DNA of 64,000 nucleotides from Marinomonas primoryensis (GTDB taxonomy: Bacteria; Pseudomonadota; Gammaproteobacteria; Pseudomonadales; Marinomonadaceae): the NCBI RefSeq assembly GCF_013372285.1, contig NZ_CP054301.1, positions 248,001 to 312,000 on the forward strand, read 5' to 3'. The notes under the pieces are model-generated. The model was given only the letters and a program-made list of their open reading frames with translations. It had not been told where the DNA came from and made no database searches. Position numbers and translations under genes: made by a program. Below are positions 10,226 to 19,360 of this stretch, in pieces. The first letter of the stretch is position 1, and every line of letters starts with the position of its first letter.

Positions 10226-11419
10226 TTAGTCCGTTAGGTCTCGATTGGAATGAGAGGGTGTCATGCTGTGTTCTGCACCCATATCTTTACTGAATCCGTT
10301 GCCAATAAGTTGTATCCATAATCGCTGTTTGTTCTGATTAAAAAACTGCAGTATCGATTCGCTTTGGTTGTATTTGTTGTCTTCGGCGAGCTGTTTCAAA
10401 CTGGTTTCAATGGCTTGGCTCGTGGGCATGCCTTTTAGCGGCAAAAGGGCTTGTTCAACCACCAATGCATTGATGTAGCTTTCAAATTGTATTGTGGTGG
10501 GCGGCAATGTATCGCCTGATTTCGCCATGTCTTCGATAAATTGTTTCACCAACGGAGAATCCGACTGTGTTAACGGCGGTACCGTTTTCGAGATGATGAT
10601 ATTGCAGGACGTATTTTTTGTGCGCAGTGATATCGCTTCTAAACCGGAGAGAGACAAGGTCGCATAGAGTGGGTGAATGTCAAATTGCGCGAGGCGCTCA
10701 ATGATATTGCTGGTGGTTTCATAAGTGCTGACCATAATAATGGCCTTTGGTATTGGGAACACGCCCAAGATATCAGCCACCACATGATCGACCTCTGTGT
10801 TATTTCGGGGGTGTCGAATCTGTAATACAGACGTTGGGTCTTTTAGTCCCGCTTGAGATAACGCCTGCATGGCGCTGCTTAATCCTGCATCACCATAACT
10901 GTCCTTTTGGGCGAAAATTGCAATTTCATCCGGACGGATGTTGTATATCTTTGTCAACGTATTGATTAAAAAATACACTTCATCAGTATAGCTTGCTCTT
11001 ACATTGAAAATGAACGGTGCGGCGCGTTCTGCACGAAGTGATTTCGCGCCCGAAAGCGGTGTAATCAGTGGAATGCCGTATTTTGCTAATGTATCCAGTG
11101 TAGCCAGATTAGTGGGCGTTCCAATACTCCCGATCAAGGCTTTCACGCCAACATTTTCAATTAACCTTTCGACTTGAGGTACCGTTTTACTCGGCTCATA
11201 TTGATCGTCTAAGGGAAATAAAGACACTCGATAATTCAATTCTCCACGATTATTAATGCGTTCAAAACCTAACCGTATGCCTCTTACTGCTTCGTTGCCG
11301 AGGAACGCATTCTGTCCTGTTAACGGACCGGTAAAACCAAAGCGCAGCTCGTCAGCGTACGCTTGACCTATTAAGCAAGAGAAAAACAGGGTGATATAAA
11401 GAGTCAGACGTCGAATCAT
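10226..11419 (-). CDS. Periplasmic ligand-binding protein of the branched-chain amino-acid (Peripla_BP_6) type
   Basis: 397 aa with a Sec signal peptide ([16 protein letters not shown]) and a type I periplasmic-binding fold: [30 protein letters not shown] near the start and [16 protein letters not shown] at the ligand loop. No ABC permease or ATPase gene is nearby. It overlaps the upstream PAS gene by 4 bp and ends next to the hybrid kinase start. This suggests that it presents a ligand to the kinase, as TorT does for TorS, rather than feeding a transporter. The ligand is unknown. Confidence 0.88.
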   Translation of the reverse strand: MIRRLTLYITLFFSCLIGQAYADELRFGFTGPLTGQNAFLGNEAVRGIRLGFERINNRGELNYRVSLFPLDDQYEPSKTVPQVERLIENVGVKALIGSIGTPTNLATLDTLAKYGIPLITPLSGAKSLRAERAAPFIFNVRASYTDEVYFLINTLTKIYNIRPDEIAIFAQKDSYGDAGLSSAMQALSQAGLKDPTSVLQIRHPRNNTEVDHVVADILGVFPIPKAIIMVSTYETTSNIIERLAQFDIHPLYATLSLSGLEAISLRTKNTSCNIIISKTVPPLTQSDSPLVKQFIEDMAKSGDTLPPTTIQFESYINALVVEQALLPLKGMPTSQAIETSLKQLAEDNKYNQSESILQFFNQNKQRLWIQLIGNGFSKDMGAEHSMTPSHSNRDLTD

Positions 11420-12621
11420 GAGCGCTCGTCATTCTTCTTAAGGTCAACTGGCTGGCTGTTTGCAATGTGTTGATAGAAACCAATCATCCCGAGGATTTTT
11501 TGTTCTGAGAACTGTTCTGAAGACCATAAAGGCAGTTTGCTTTTAATCACCCATTCACAGGTATTGTTGTGCAGTAAAATGTTTTCTTTGAAGTCGTGTT
11601 GTCCTTTACCAGATTCCATTACTGATCGGTCATCTGCCATGGTTAACTGCGCTCGTTTTTGCCACGAAAACTCATCGTCTTTGTGACCGATCAGTGTGTC
11701 CATGTCGCAGCCCATATCTTGTAAGTAAAGACGATTAGCACCAAGGTAAGCGCCTTCTTTATCTTTCCAAAAAATTCGCAATGGAAGGCTATCAAGCACT
11801 GCCTGTTGTTGATGCTGCGTTTCTTTTAGATGAAGGGTGTAACTTTCTATTATCTCGGATTGGTCTTCAATCAATTGTTCATTGTTTTCTTGCTGTTTAC
11901 TGAGGCTCCCAAACTGGCGTTTATTAAATCGAGAACTCACCCGGCTCATTCGCAAAATTCGTATGACACTGAGCATGACATCGTCGACTTCGTTTTTTGA
12001 TTTTTTCTCAAACATTAAGCCGATGGGCGTTGTTGATTCATTGAAATCATTGTCTTTCAGGCTATCTAGCTGCGATGAAATGTGTGACAAGCGAGACGTT
12101 ATCTTTTTATGCATAAAGACCGTAATAAACGCCAGTAAGATAGTCCAAATGCAAACAAATAAAAGGATAAGGTTCTTTTTTAGCTGGCCTAAGTGACTGT
12201 CTTGGAACTCAGTATTGACGGATAAATAGAATTGGCCGATGGTTTCTTTTGAGTTAATACTTTGGTAGATCGGCGCTTGAAGCGACCAGTTATTCGTCGG
12301 CGTGGTTAGTTTACTTTCTTCAATGATGACGCCGTTATCAAATTGCGCTTTTACGGCATCAATGCCGTCATGGCGTAACAAAGAAAGAAAGTACGGCTGC
12401 AAACTCTGTTCATCTAAATACTGATAGCTGTAGGTAAATATTAACGAGTATTCAGACATCAATTGCTGAAAGTACGTTTGTCTTTCTTGTTTTACCAAGA
12501 GGCTTTGCTCGTGAGTGATCCAATAGACAAAGAAAGTTGAGGTCGTTACGGCGATAATCAACAGCCAAATGAGTGCTTGAGGAAGCAGTTTTCCTGCGGT
12601 TTTTAAAGGGAGCTTAACCAT
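11416..12621 (-). CDS. Membrane PAS protein without an output domain
   Basis: 401 aa: a membrane helix (~12-32), a ~120-residue periplasmic part, a second helix (LILLFVCIWTILLAFITVF ~150), a HAMP-like linker, a coiled coil (~245-275), and a C-terminal PAS domain (LDSLPLRIFWKDKEGAYLGAN...) that ends the protein. No kinase, GGDEF, EAL or methyl-accepting domain follows. It is the first gene of the operon and overlaps the binding-protein gene by 4 bp. It may be an accessory sensor that acts on the hybrid kinase. Function not recognised. Confidence 0.8.
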   Translation of the reverse strand: MVKLPLKTAGKLLPQALIWLLIIAVTTSTFFVYWITHEQSLLVKQERQTYFQQLMSEYSLIFTYSYQYLDEQSLQPYFLSLLRHDGIDAVKAQFDNGVIIEESKLTTPTNNWSLQAPIYQSINSKETIGQFYLSVNTEFQDSHLGQLKKNLILLFVCIWTILLAFITVFMHKKITSRLSHISSQLDSLKDNDFNESTTPIGLMFEKKSKNEVDDVMLSVIRILRMSRVSSRFNKRQFGSLSKQQENNEQLIEDQSEIIESYTLHLKETQHQQQAVLDSLPLRIFWKDKEGAYLGANRLYLQDMGCDMDTLIGHKDDEFSWQKRAQLTMADDRSVMESGKGQHDFKENILLHNNTCEWVIKSKLPLWSSEQFSEQKILGMIGFYQHIANSQPVDLKKNDERS

Positions 12622-12656
12622 CTACAATCATTCTCATTGTTATTTTTTTATTAGAG

Positions 12657-12688
12657 ACACTAAAACCACGCATTTGCGTGGTTGAGTG
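12657..12688 (-). terminator. Probable terminator after the pxp operon
   Basis: A stem of AACCACGCA with TGCGTGGTT, extended by ACACT/AGTGT, lies ~110 bp past pxpC. The T-run is short and partly inside the stem, so strength is uncertain. Confidence 0.45.
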
Positions 12689-12796
12689 TTACTTAATCAG
12701 TTTAGGATAATAAAGAGGGGGGGGAGTCTGGAATTTTGTAAGAAAGTGTTACGGTTAGTGACACACGGTTAACATTTCAGCGGGTTCATTTATTCG

Positions 12797-13720
12797 CTAG
12801 CGCCATTGAGCAAGACGCGCCATTTGCAGGTGACGTTCTTGCTCGGCTTGATCCACCGTAATCGGCGTGAATTGAATAATATCCCCTGGCTTTTGTTGCG
12901 CAAGAATGCCGCCGCCGACTCGCGTCACACAGCCCATTTTTGGGTAACCGCCAATGGTTTGTCTGTCGCGTAGTAACACAATCGGCTGGCCGTCTTTCGG
13001 GATCTGAATCGCACCATACGCAATGCCTTCCGAAATAATGCCTTTAAGCTCCGTGTGAACGGCTTTGCCTTCCAGTCGATAACCCATTCGATCCGAATTT
13101 GATGACACTGTGTAGTCGCTGGAGAAGAAATTAGCGCGCTCTAAAGACGAGAAGGATTGATATTGGTAGCCCAAAATCACCGGGATTTCTTTATTGCCAT
13201 AATTTGGAATAGCCAAACGAGGGACGGCGCGTTGTTGGTGATCATGGCTCGTATGATAGCTAAGTGAATCGCCTTTTTTCAGCTTGTCACCTTTACTTGT
13301 TAAGCCACCAATTTTTTCACGCATGACGGTCGCTACGCTGCCTAATGTGGGTTCACAAAGGAACCCGCCTTTTACCGCGAGGTACGCTCGTAATCCCCAA
13401 ACAGGTTGATGAAACGCCAGAATGTCGCCTTTTTTGATGGCGTAAGTTTGCCAAGGCGGAATACTTTTATCGTTCAGTGTTGCTCCAAGATCTGCACCTG
13501 TGATGGCGATGCTGGTATTGGCTTGTGCTTCTAAGGTGAACATACCGAAGGTGATTTCAATCTGCGCGCTATTGGGGTCGTTATCGAGTAGTGCATTGCC
13601 CCAGCGAAACGCCACTTCATCCATCGGGCCGCCAGTGGTTAAGCCAATAGACTGATGACCGTGACGGCCTAAATCTTGAACTAAGGCCAATAAACCGGGT
13701 TTGATTACTTTAAAAGCCAT
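12797..13720 (-). CDS. pxpC: 5-oxoprolinase subunit PxpC
   Basis: 307 aa of the KipA/biotin-dependent carboxyltransferase-like family: VIKPGLLALVQDLGRHGHQSIGLTTGGPMDE at the N-terminus is the family hallmark, with GITGADLGA-type and C-terminal RDRQTIGGYPKMGCV segments. With PxpA and PxpB it forms the ATP-dependent 5-oxoprolinase that opens pyroglutamate to L-glutamate. It overlaps pxpB by 11 bp and is the last gene of the unit. Confidence 0.93.
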   Translation of the reverse strand: MAFKVIKPGLLALVQDLGRHGHQSIGLTTGGPMDEVAFRWGNALLDNDPNSAQIEITFGMFTLEAQANTSIAITGADLGATLNDKSIPPWQTYAIKKGDILAFHQPVWGLRAYLAVKGGFLCEPTLGSVATVMREKIGGLTSKGDKLKKGDSLSYHTSHDHQQRAVPRLAIPNYGNKEIPVILGYQYQSFSSLERANFFSSDYTVSSNSDRMGYRLEGKAVHTELKGIISEGIAYGAIQIPKDGQPIVLLRDRQTIGGYPKMGCVTRVGGGILAQQKPGDIIQFTPITVDQAEQERHLQMARLAQWR

Positions 13721-14414
13721 CGAGCTGACCTCCTTGTACTAAGAACTCATCTCGAGAAATTGACTCGAATCGTACAGAATCGCCCATCGCAATCAGGGCG
13801 AGGTTTTTACTGCCCCAATCAATCAAATTAATGGGGGTGCGGCCAATAATTTGCCAACCACCCGGTGTCACACTGGGGTAAACCGCCGTTTGGTTTTCCG
13901 CAATGGCCACACTACCAATGGGTACTTTTAATCGTGGTGTGGTTTTTCTTGGTACATGCAGTTCATCGGGCGTATTGCCTAAAAAGGCGAAGCCCGGCGT
14001 GAAGCCGATCGCGTAGGCGCGATAAACTGTTTCACTGTGGCGTTTAATGATCTCTTCCATGCTGAGCTGACAATGCTTTGCTACGTCTTCCATATCTGGG
14101 CCAACTTCTTGGCCGTAATACACTGGAATCACTACTTCACGGCTGTCGATTAGGGAAACGTTGTTTGGATCAATGGCCTCTATGGTCTGGCGAATGGCTT
14201 TAAAAATGGCAAAACGATCGTAATGATCATCATCAAAAACAACCAATAAGGTGGTGTAAGACGGCACCAAATCCACAATGCCAGCAAGGTTTTTTAGGTT
14301 CTGCGTCACTTGGGCAATGTAGTTTGAGGTCGCTTCGCTAATAACGTGACTAAAGGTCAGTAAGCAAGCCTGATTACTGACCATGTCAATGTTCGGAAAA
14401 TCTGCATGGCTCAT
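13710..14414 (-). CDS. pxpB: 5-oxoprolinase subunit PxpB
   Basis: 234 aa of the KipI/PxpB family: YTTLLVVFDD near residue 60, VIPVYYGQEVGPDMEDVA mid-protein, and the conserved YAIGFTPGFAFLG...PRKTTPRLKVPIGSVAIAE segment with the GGWQIIGRTP motif. PxpB and PxpC make the complex that phosphorylates and opens 5-oxoproline delivered with PxpA. It starts 4 bp after the pxpA stop and overlaps pxpC, so translation is probably coupled. Confidence 0.93.
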   Translation of the reverse strand: MSHADFPNIDMVSNQACLLTFSHVISEATSNYIAQVTQNLKNLAGIVDLVPSYTTLLVVFDDDHYDRFAIFKAIRQTIEAIDPNNVSLIDSREVVIPVYYGQEVGPDMEDVAKHCQLSMEEIIKRHSETVYRAYAIGFTPGFAFLGNTPDELHVPRKTTPRLKVPIGSVAIAENQTAVYPSVTPGGWQIIGRTPINLIDWGSKNLALIAMGDSVRFESISRDEFLVQGGQLDGF

Positions 14415-14417
14415 GGT

Positions 14418-15185
14418 TTATTTCGCGCTTGTCTTACTTGGAGGATTAAGTTTAAGTCGATCGACCAGCGTACGAATGCGCGTGACAGCATCCAAGGCGT
14501 GAGCGCCGTCGCCGTGTACGCAGATGGTGTCCGCATGAATGGCAAGCTGTTTGCCCGATGCCGTGGTGAGCGTGCCTGTTTCGCATAACTGCTCGACTTG
14601 TCTTTCAATCAGGTCAAAGCTGGCATGAACCGCGTTGGGTTCTTTGCGTGGCATAAGACGCCCTTCGTCTGTGTACAAACGATCAGAGAAGGCTTCAAAC
14701 CAAATGGTGAGGCCGTATTTCTTAGCCATTTTTTTAATTTCAGGTGCTTCTGGAACGGCCATTACCATCAAGATTAATGTGGCGTCTAACTCGCTTACCG
14801 CCTGCATTACCGTTTCTAATACCGTGAAATCCGCCATCATGGTGTTGTACAAAGCACCATGAGGTTTCACGTAATCCACTTGGGTGTTTTGGCTTTCACA
14901 AAGGCCTTTTAGCGCGCCAATTTGGTATTGAATGATTGCTTTTAACTCGGCTGGTGCAATGTCCATATTACGTCGGCCAAAGCCGACCAAATCTGGATAA
15001 GCCGGATGTGCGCCAATGGTTACATTGTGTTGTTTGGCTAAGGCAACGGTTTTCGCCATGGTTAATGGGTCGGACGCGTGAAAGCCGCAGGCAATGTTGG
15101 CTTGATCCACAAAGGGCATAATTTTATCATCTAAGCCCATTGTCCAAGCGCCAAATGCTTCGCCCATATCGCAATTTAATTTCAT
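14418..15185 (-). CDS. pxpA: 5-oxoprolinase subunit PxpA (LamB/YcsF family)
   Basis: 255 aa with the family opening MKLNCDMGEAFGAWTMG, then ANIACGFHASDP, IGAHPAYPDLVGFGRR and VKPHGALYN, which carry the conserved Asp/His residues. The C-terminus has ICVHGDGAHA. It is the first of the pxpA-pxpB-pxpC trio and follows the TRAP transporter genes directly, so transport and hydrolysis of pyroglutamate look like one unit. Confidence 0.95.
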   Translation of the reverse strand: MKLNCDMGEAFGAWTMGLDDKIMPFVDQANIACGFHASDPLTMAKTVALAKQHNVTIGAHPAYPDLVGFGRRNMDIAPAELKAIIQYQIGALKGLCESQNTQVDYVKPHGALYNTMMADFTVLETVMQAVSELDATLILMVMAVPEAPEIKKMAKKYGLTIWFEAFSDRLYTDEGRLMPRKEPNAVHASFDLIERQVEQLCETGTLTTASGKQLAIHADTICVHGDGAHALDAVTRIRTLVDRLKLNPPSKTSAK

Positions 15186-15221
15186 GTTTGATTCCTCTTG
15201 CCTGTTTAATAATGAGGCGGG

Positions 15222-16529
15222 TTAATTTTGCGACATGGTGGTCGGTAAATACGTCACAATTTCAGGAAAAATGCTGATCAAAAGAATCGCGACGCCAATG
15301 AGCAAGAAGAATGGCAATGCGGCTTTTGCGACATAGAGAATGTTTTTCCCTGTCAGGGCCTGAATCACAAATAGATTGAAGCCAACGGGCGGGGTTATTT
15401 GCGACATTTCCACCACCAAAACAATGAAGATACCAAACCATAACAGATCGATATTCGCGGCTTGTACCATAGGCAATATCACGGCAACGGTGAGTACTAC
15501 GACAGAAATACCATCTAAGAAACAGCCCAATATCACAAATAAAACCGTCAGATATAAAATCAGTTCCATCGGTGAAAGCGACATGCCCGCAATCCACACA
15601 GCCAAAGCTTTAGGAATGCCTAAGAAGCCCATTGCAAGCGTTAAAAAGTGCGCGCCAACCAAGATGAAACCAATCATGCAGGAGCTTTTTACCGCGCCTA
15701 ATAAGCTTTCCATGAAGCTATGACGGCTGAGCGAGCCAGTACAAGCGGCAAGGATCAGCGCGCCTGTTACGCCAATGGCGGCGGCTTCGGTCGGTGTGGT
15801 AATACCACCGTAGATAGAACCTAAAACAAAGCCAATCAAACCGACTACAGGCAAGAGCTTACGTAAGCCTTTGATACGTGCAGACCAGCTGGTTTCATGC
15901 CCCGTTGTTTTAGGTAATTCGTCTTTGTGCAGATGGCCCCAAATCATGGTGAAACCCATAAATAAGGACACTAATAATAAGCCTGGTAACGCGCCAGCGA
16001 TAAACAAGCGAGCGATAGATACTTCAGCGGCAACGCCATACACAATCAAAATAATCGACGGTGGAATCAGTAATCCCAACGTCCCCGATCCAGCCAGCGT
16101 ACCTATGGCCATGCGATCGCTGTAACCTTGCTTGCGCAGTTCAGGCAAGGTCATACGTCCAATCGTTGCGGCGGTGGCCGCTGATGAACCAGACACCGCA
16201 GCAAAAATGCCGCAGCTAAGAATGTTCACATGCAATAATTTACCTGGAACGTTGCCCAACCAAGGCGACAGACCTTTGAATAAATCTTCTGATAGTCGTG
16301 TTCTAAAAAGGACTTCACCCATCCAAATAAACAGAGGCAAAGCCGTCAGCGACCACGCGGTGCTGGCGCCCCAACTAGACGTCGCGAAAAGCAAATCGAC
16401 TTGATAATTTTCAGAAAGAATTAAGCCCAAACCACCAATGGCGATTAGGGTAAAAGACACCCAAACGCCTAAGGATAAAAGGACGAGCATGGCAACCGCC
16501 AAGAAGATTGAAATCCACATCATATCCAT
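15222..16529 (-). CDS. TRAP transporter large membrane subunit (DctM type)
   Basis: 435 aa, very hydrophobic with about 12 membrane segments, including the DctM-typical LSCGIFAAVSGSSAATAATIGRMTLPEL and GSGTLGLLIPPSIILIVYG motifs. It is the sodium-coupled permease of a TRAP importer. It abuts dctQ (shared base 16529) and precedes pxpA by 36 bp. Context points to pyroglutamate or a related acid as substrate, an inference from neighbours supported by known pyroglutamate-binding TRAP proteins in Bordetella. Confidence 0.93.
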   Translation of the reverse strand: MDMMWISIFLAVAMLVLLSLGVWVSFTLIAIGGLGLILSENYQVDLLFATSSWGASTAWSLTALPLFIWMGEVLFRTRLSEDLFKGLSPWLGNVPGKLLHVNILSCGIFAAVSGSSAATAATIGRMTLPELRKQGYSDRMAIGTLAGSGTLGLLIPPSIILIVYGVAAEVSIARLFIAGALPGLLLVSLFMGFTMIWGHLHKDELPKTTGHETSWSARIKGLRKLLPVVGLIGFVLGSIYGGITTPTEAAAIGVTGALILAACTGSLSRHSFMESLLGAVKSSCMIGFILVGAHFLTLAMGFLGIPKALAVWIAGMSLSPMELILYLTVLFVILGCFLDGISVVVLTVAVILPMVQAANIDLLWFGIFIVLVVEMSQITPPVGFNLFVIQALTGKNILYVAKAALPFFLLIGVAILLISIFPEIVTYLPTTMSQN

Positions 16530-17056
16530 TAGATTTCCTCCAAAGACAGCGCGTCTTCTTGTTCACTGTAAGTTGGTTTTTTGCCTCTAAGCACCATAAT
16601 GAATGCATCCAAGATCGCTAAGTTGAGCGCGATAACACCAATTGCAACGGGCATTTGTGGTATCCACAGAGGAACAGGGACGTAGCCGTAAGAGACTTCG
16701 TCGTAAATGTAAGATTCGTACACCATATAAGAACAAGCGTAAGACAAGTAACACAGCAACCCGAGAGACAATATGAGGATAATGCCTTCCTGTATTTTAC
16801 GAGGCACAGGCGAGAAGCGTTGTATCAGCAGAGTGACACGAATATGCCCACCTTCACGGAAAGTATAAGCCAGCCCTAAAAAGGTAGAGGACGCCAGAGC
16901 ATAGCCTGCAAAGTCATCTGCAGACGGCACAATGAAACCGAATAAGCGGCCAACGATTTGTGCTAACAATAACAAGGTAATAATGACGATACACAAACCG
17001 GACAACAGGCCAGAGCATTGGTAAAGTTTTTCTTTTATTTGGCTCATAGTGTTCAC
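16529..17056 (-). CDS. TRAP transporter small membrane subunit (DctQ type)
   Basis: 175 aa with four predicted membrane helices (starting LSGLCIVIITLLLLAQIVGRLFGF) and the DctQ-type segment ALASSTFLGLAYTFREGGHIRV. It forms the membrane domain with DctM. The gene sits between the binding-protein gene, from which a 216-bp GC-rich repeat separates it, and dctM. Confidence 0.9.
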   Translation of the reverse strand: MNTMSQIKEKLYQCSGLLSGLCIVIITLLLLAQIVGRLFGFIVPSADDFAGYALASSTFLGLAYTFREGGHIRVTLLIQRFSPVPRKIQEGIILILSLGLLCYLSYACSYMVYESYIYDEVSYGYVPVPLWIPQMPVAIGVIALNLAILDAFIMVLRGKKPTYSEQEDALSLEEI

Positions 17057-17084
17057 TTTTTTGAAGAGAATTGAGGCAGGTTCA

Positions 17085-17263
17085 TGGAACCCCCTCCCAA
17101 CCTCCCCCTTGTCAGGGGGAGGAGCTTAGAGCTTTGCCTCCCCCCTTCATATCTCAAAGAGTCGGGGTTTAGCACTTGTCCCTTCCTTTCATATCTTCAA
17201 AGGGTCAGGCTTTAGCACTTGTCCCCTCCCCTTATGTCTTGGAAGGGGAGGGCTAGGGAGGGG
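17085..17263. repeat. GC-rich MITE-like intergenic repeat
   Basis: The dctP-dctQ gap is filled by an element quite unlike its surroundings. Its ends form an inverted repeat (CCCCTCCCAACCTCCCCCTT near 17090 against AAGGGGAGGGCTAGGGAGGGG near 17263). The centre holds two ~37-bp direct repeats (17146-17182 and 17188-17225) sharing TTTAGCACTTGTCCC, plus the hairpin CTCCCCCTTGTCAGGGGGAG. No coding frame is seen. The pattern suggests a non-autonomous mobile or REP-like element inserted in the operon. Confidence 0.65.
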
Positions 17264-17272
17264 TTGTTCTCT

Positions 17273-18241
17273 TTACATTCCGTTCTGGTAACGAGACAAA
17301 ATAGCGCCAACATCTTTTGGAGATTCAGCTGTCCATTCTTCTGTCATGGTTTTACCAATGGCTTGCAGTTCTTTTAGCAACGCAGGAGAAGGGTCTGATA
17401 CGGTCATGCCGTTCTCAACCAAGGTCGCTTTATCTTTCTCTGCACGTGCTGCCACTTTTGTCCAACCTGCTGCTTCTGCGTGTTTTGCAGCATCAAGTAT
17501 GACTTGCTGGGTGGCTTTATCTAAACGGCGGAAAGCACGTTTGTTCACCACAATAATATTTTTCGGGATCCAAGCTTGGATATCCGTGTAGTTGTTAACA
17601 TAATCCCACGCTTGGCTGTCAACACCGGTAGAAGGTGACGTGATCATTGCTTGGATGATCCCCGTGCTAAACGCTTGAGGAATGTCTGGTACTTGAATCG
17701 TTGTTGGTGTCGTACCCATTAAGTCCGCAAGGCGTGACGTAGACGGGCTGTAAGCACGCATTTTTGTGCCTGCTAAGTCAGCTAGTGTATTTACCGGTTC
17801 TTCGCTGTAAAGGCTTTGAGCAGGCCAAGCTACGGCGTACAGCAACATCATACCGTCTTTATCCAGTTGTTTTGATACTTCTGGTTTAGCGGCTTCCCAT
17901 AGTTTTTGCGCGTCTTCAAAAGACGTGGCTAAAAAAGGAATATTGTCATGCTTATAAATAGGATTTTCGTTGCCTAAAATGCCGAGAAACACTTCACCGA
18001 TTTGTACTTGTCCTGTTTTAACAGAGCGAGGGATTTCAGTGTGTTTAACCAATGAACCACCGGAGTGAACCGTAATATCAAGTTCACCTTTGGTGTTGTC
18101 TTTGATTTCTTGAGCAAAAGTATAAGCGATTTGAGTCGGTAGGTTACCGTCTCCGTAAGGCGTAGGCATGTGCCATTTTTCTGCAAAGCTGGCGGTAGAC
18201 GCAAGTCCACCAATAAGTAACGCGCTGGTTAATTTCAACAT
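17273..18241 (-). CDS. TRAP transporter substrate-binding protein (DctP type)
   Basis: 322 aa with a signal peptide (cleavage after ...STASFA) and the DctP fold: WHMPTPYGDGNLPTQIAYTFAQEIKDNT, GEVFLGILGNENPIY, and the conserved LAGTKMRAYSPSTSRLADLMGTTPTTI containing the Arg that contacts a substrate carboxylate. It is the periplasmic receptor for the DctQM permease. Its position between the DUF1445 gene and pxpABC suggests that it binds pyroglutamate or D-glutamate. Confidence 0.93.
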   Translation of the reverse strand: MLKLTSALLIGGLASTASFAEKWHMPTPYGDGNLPTQIAYTFAQEIKDNTKGELDITVHSGGSLVKHTEIPRSVKTGQVQIGEVFLGILGNENPIYKHDNIPFLATSFEDAQKLWEAAKPEVSKQLDKDGMMLLYAVAWPAQSLYSEEPVNTLADLAGTKMRAYSPSTSRLADLMGTTPTTIQVPDIPQAFSTGIIQAMITSPSTGVDSQAWDYVNNYTDIQAWIPKNIIVVNKRAFRRLDKATQQVILDAAKHAEAAGWTKVAARAEKDKATLVENGMTVSDPSPALLKELQAIGKTMTEEWTAESPKDVGAILSRYQNGM

Positions 18242-18328
18242 AGTTCTCGTTCCTTTTTTACATGTCGTTGTTGTTATGTATTACACAGTATTAAGCCCTG
18301 TGTGGAGGCTGAGTTCTTTTTTAATTTC

Positions 18329-19129
18329 CTAAAGAACCGCGAGATCGGTGTCCAAAATATCAGTCACTAGCATTTTACCCGGAGCATGAGTAATGCAAAT
18401 AGGGGGTTTAGCGTTGCGAATGGCCACTTGCGGCGTCACGCCACAGGCCCAAAAAACAGGGACTTCGCCTTCTTTTACCGTAACGGCGTCACCGTATTCA
18501 GGTTTGCTTAAGTCCGTAATGCCAATGTCTTGTGGTGTACCAAAGTGTAGCGGTGCACCGTGTGCTTTTGGAAAGCGTGTGGTGATTTGAATCGCTCGGA
18601 TCGCATTTTTTGGTGTATATGGACGCATCGTTACAACGGTGTTACCGAAAAAACGTCCTGCTGGTACGGTGGCAATCGAGGTTTCAAACATAGAAACGTT
18701 CACATCTTCTTCTATGTTTCTAGGAGTAAGGCCCGCTTGAGACAAGGCATGTTCAAAAGAAAAAGAACAGCCTAATACAAAAGCCACCATGTCATCTTGC
18801 CATAAATCCTCGATGTCTGAGCGGCTTTCAACTTTCACACCATTGCGATACACATAGTATTCTGGGATGTCGTGGCGCATGTCGATGTCATCGCCAAGTT
18901 CTGGCATGGCAAAGCTGCCAACTTCAGACACGCCAATCAAAGGACAAGAAACAGGATTCTTCTGGCAATAAAGCAAAAATTCGCTTGCCCAATCCGCAGG
19001 CAAAATAACCACATTACCTTGCATTGCGCCTTGCGCTAAGCCGCTAGTCACGCCGGTATGTGTTTTATTGCGGATCGCGTGGCGCAAATCAGAGGTTTGT
19101 TGCAGTAAAGGTGACGGTGCTTGCTTCAT
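18329..19129 (-). CDS. DUF1445 protein (putative hydro-lyase / D-glutamate cyclase family)
   Basis: 266 aa of the PF07286 family: [30 protein letters not shown] at the N-terminus, [23 protein letters not shown] in the middle, and [29 protein letters not shown] at the end. The mammalian member (DGLUCY) converts D-glutamate to 5-oxo-D-proline, which would fit with 5-oxoprolinase in the same unit; this is inference. ATG 19129 has an AGGAAAA site; a GTG at 19153 is also in frame. It is probably the first gene of the operon. Confidence 0.88.
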   Translation of the reverse strand: MKQAPSPLLQQTSDLRHAIRNKTHTGVTSGLAQGAMQGNVVILPADWASEFLLYCQKNPVSCPLIGVSEVGSFAMPELGDDIDMRHDIPEYYVYRNGVKVESRSDIEDLWQDDMVAFVLGCSFSFEHALSQAGLTPRNIEEDVNVSMFETSIATVPAGRFFGNTVVTMRPYTPKNAIRAIQITTRFPKAHGAPLHFGTPQDIGITDLSKPEYGDAVTVKEGEVPVFWACGVTPQVAIRNAKPPICITHAPGKMLVTDILDTDLAVL

Positions 19130-19360
19130 TAACGTTTTCCTTATTCTTGCCACAATTGGTTCATTAAGAGTAGATCTAGCTTACCTTAAAAGTCTAATCG
19201 TGTTTTTTTGGGCTATTTGATCAATTTTTTTTATCAAGAGATCGTTGTCGATTATTCTCTCTTTGACGGAGTGGTCCAATAAAGGTAATTTTCCAGAAAA
19301 ACGTGAGGGGTTATTTCGTGTGAAGACACCTTCAAAGCATGGTTAACAGTGGGCTAATGT

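Noticed and set aside
10226..11419. Binding protein as part of an amino-acid ABC importer
   Set aside because: No permease or ATPase gene in the operon; neighbours are sensory proteins.
15262..15597. 111-codon minus-strand frame within dctM
   Set aside because: Out-of-frame overlap with the DctM coding frame, which has the conserved motifs.
19201..19240. TTGATCAA and nearby ATCAA as an operator for the pxp/amidase divergent promoters
   Set aside because: The sequence is dominated by T-runs and the symmetry is short; it cannot be told from chance.
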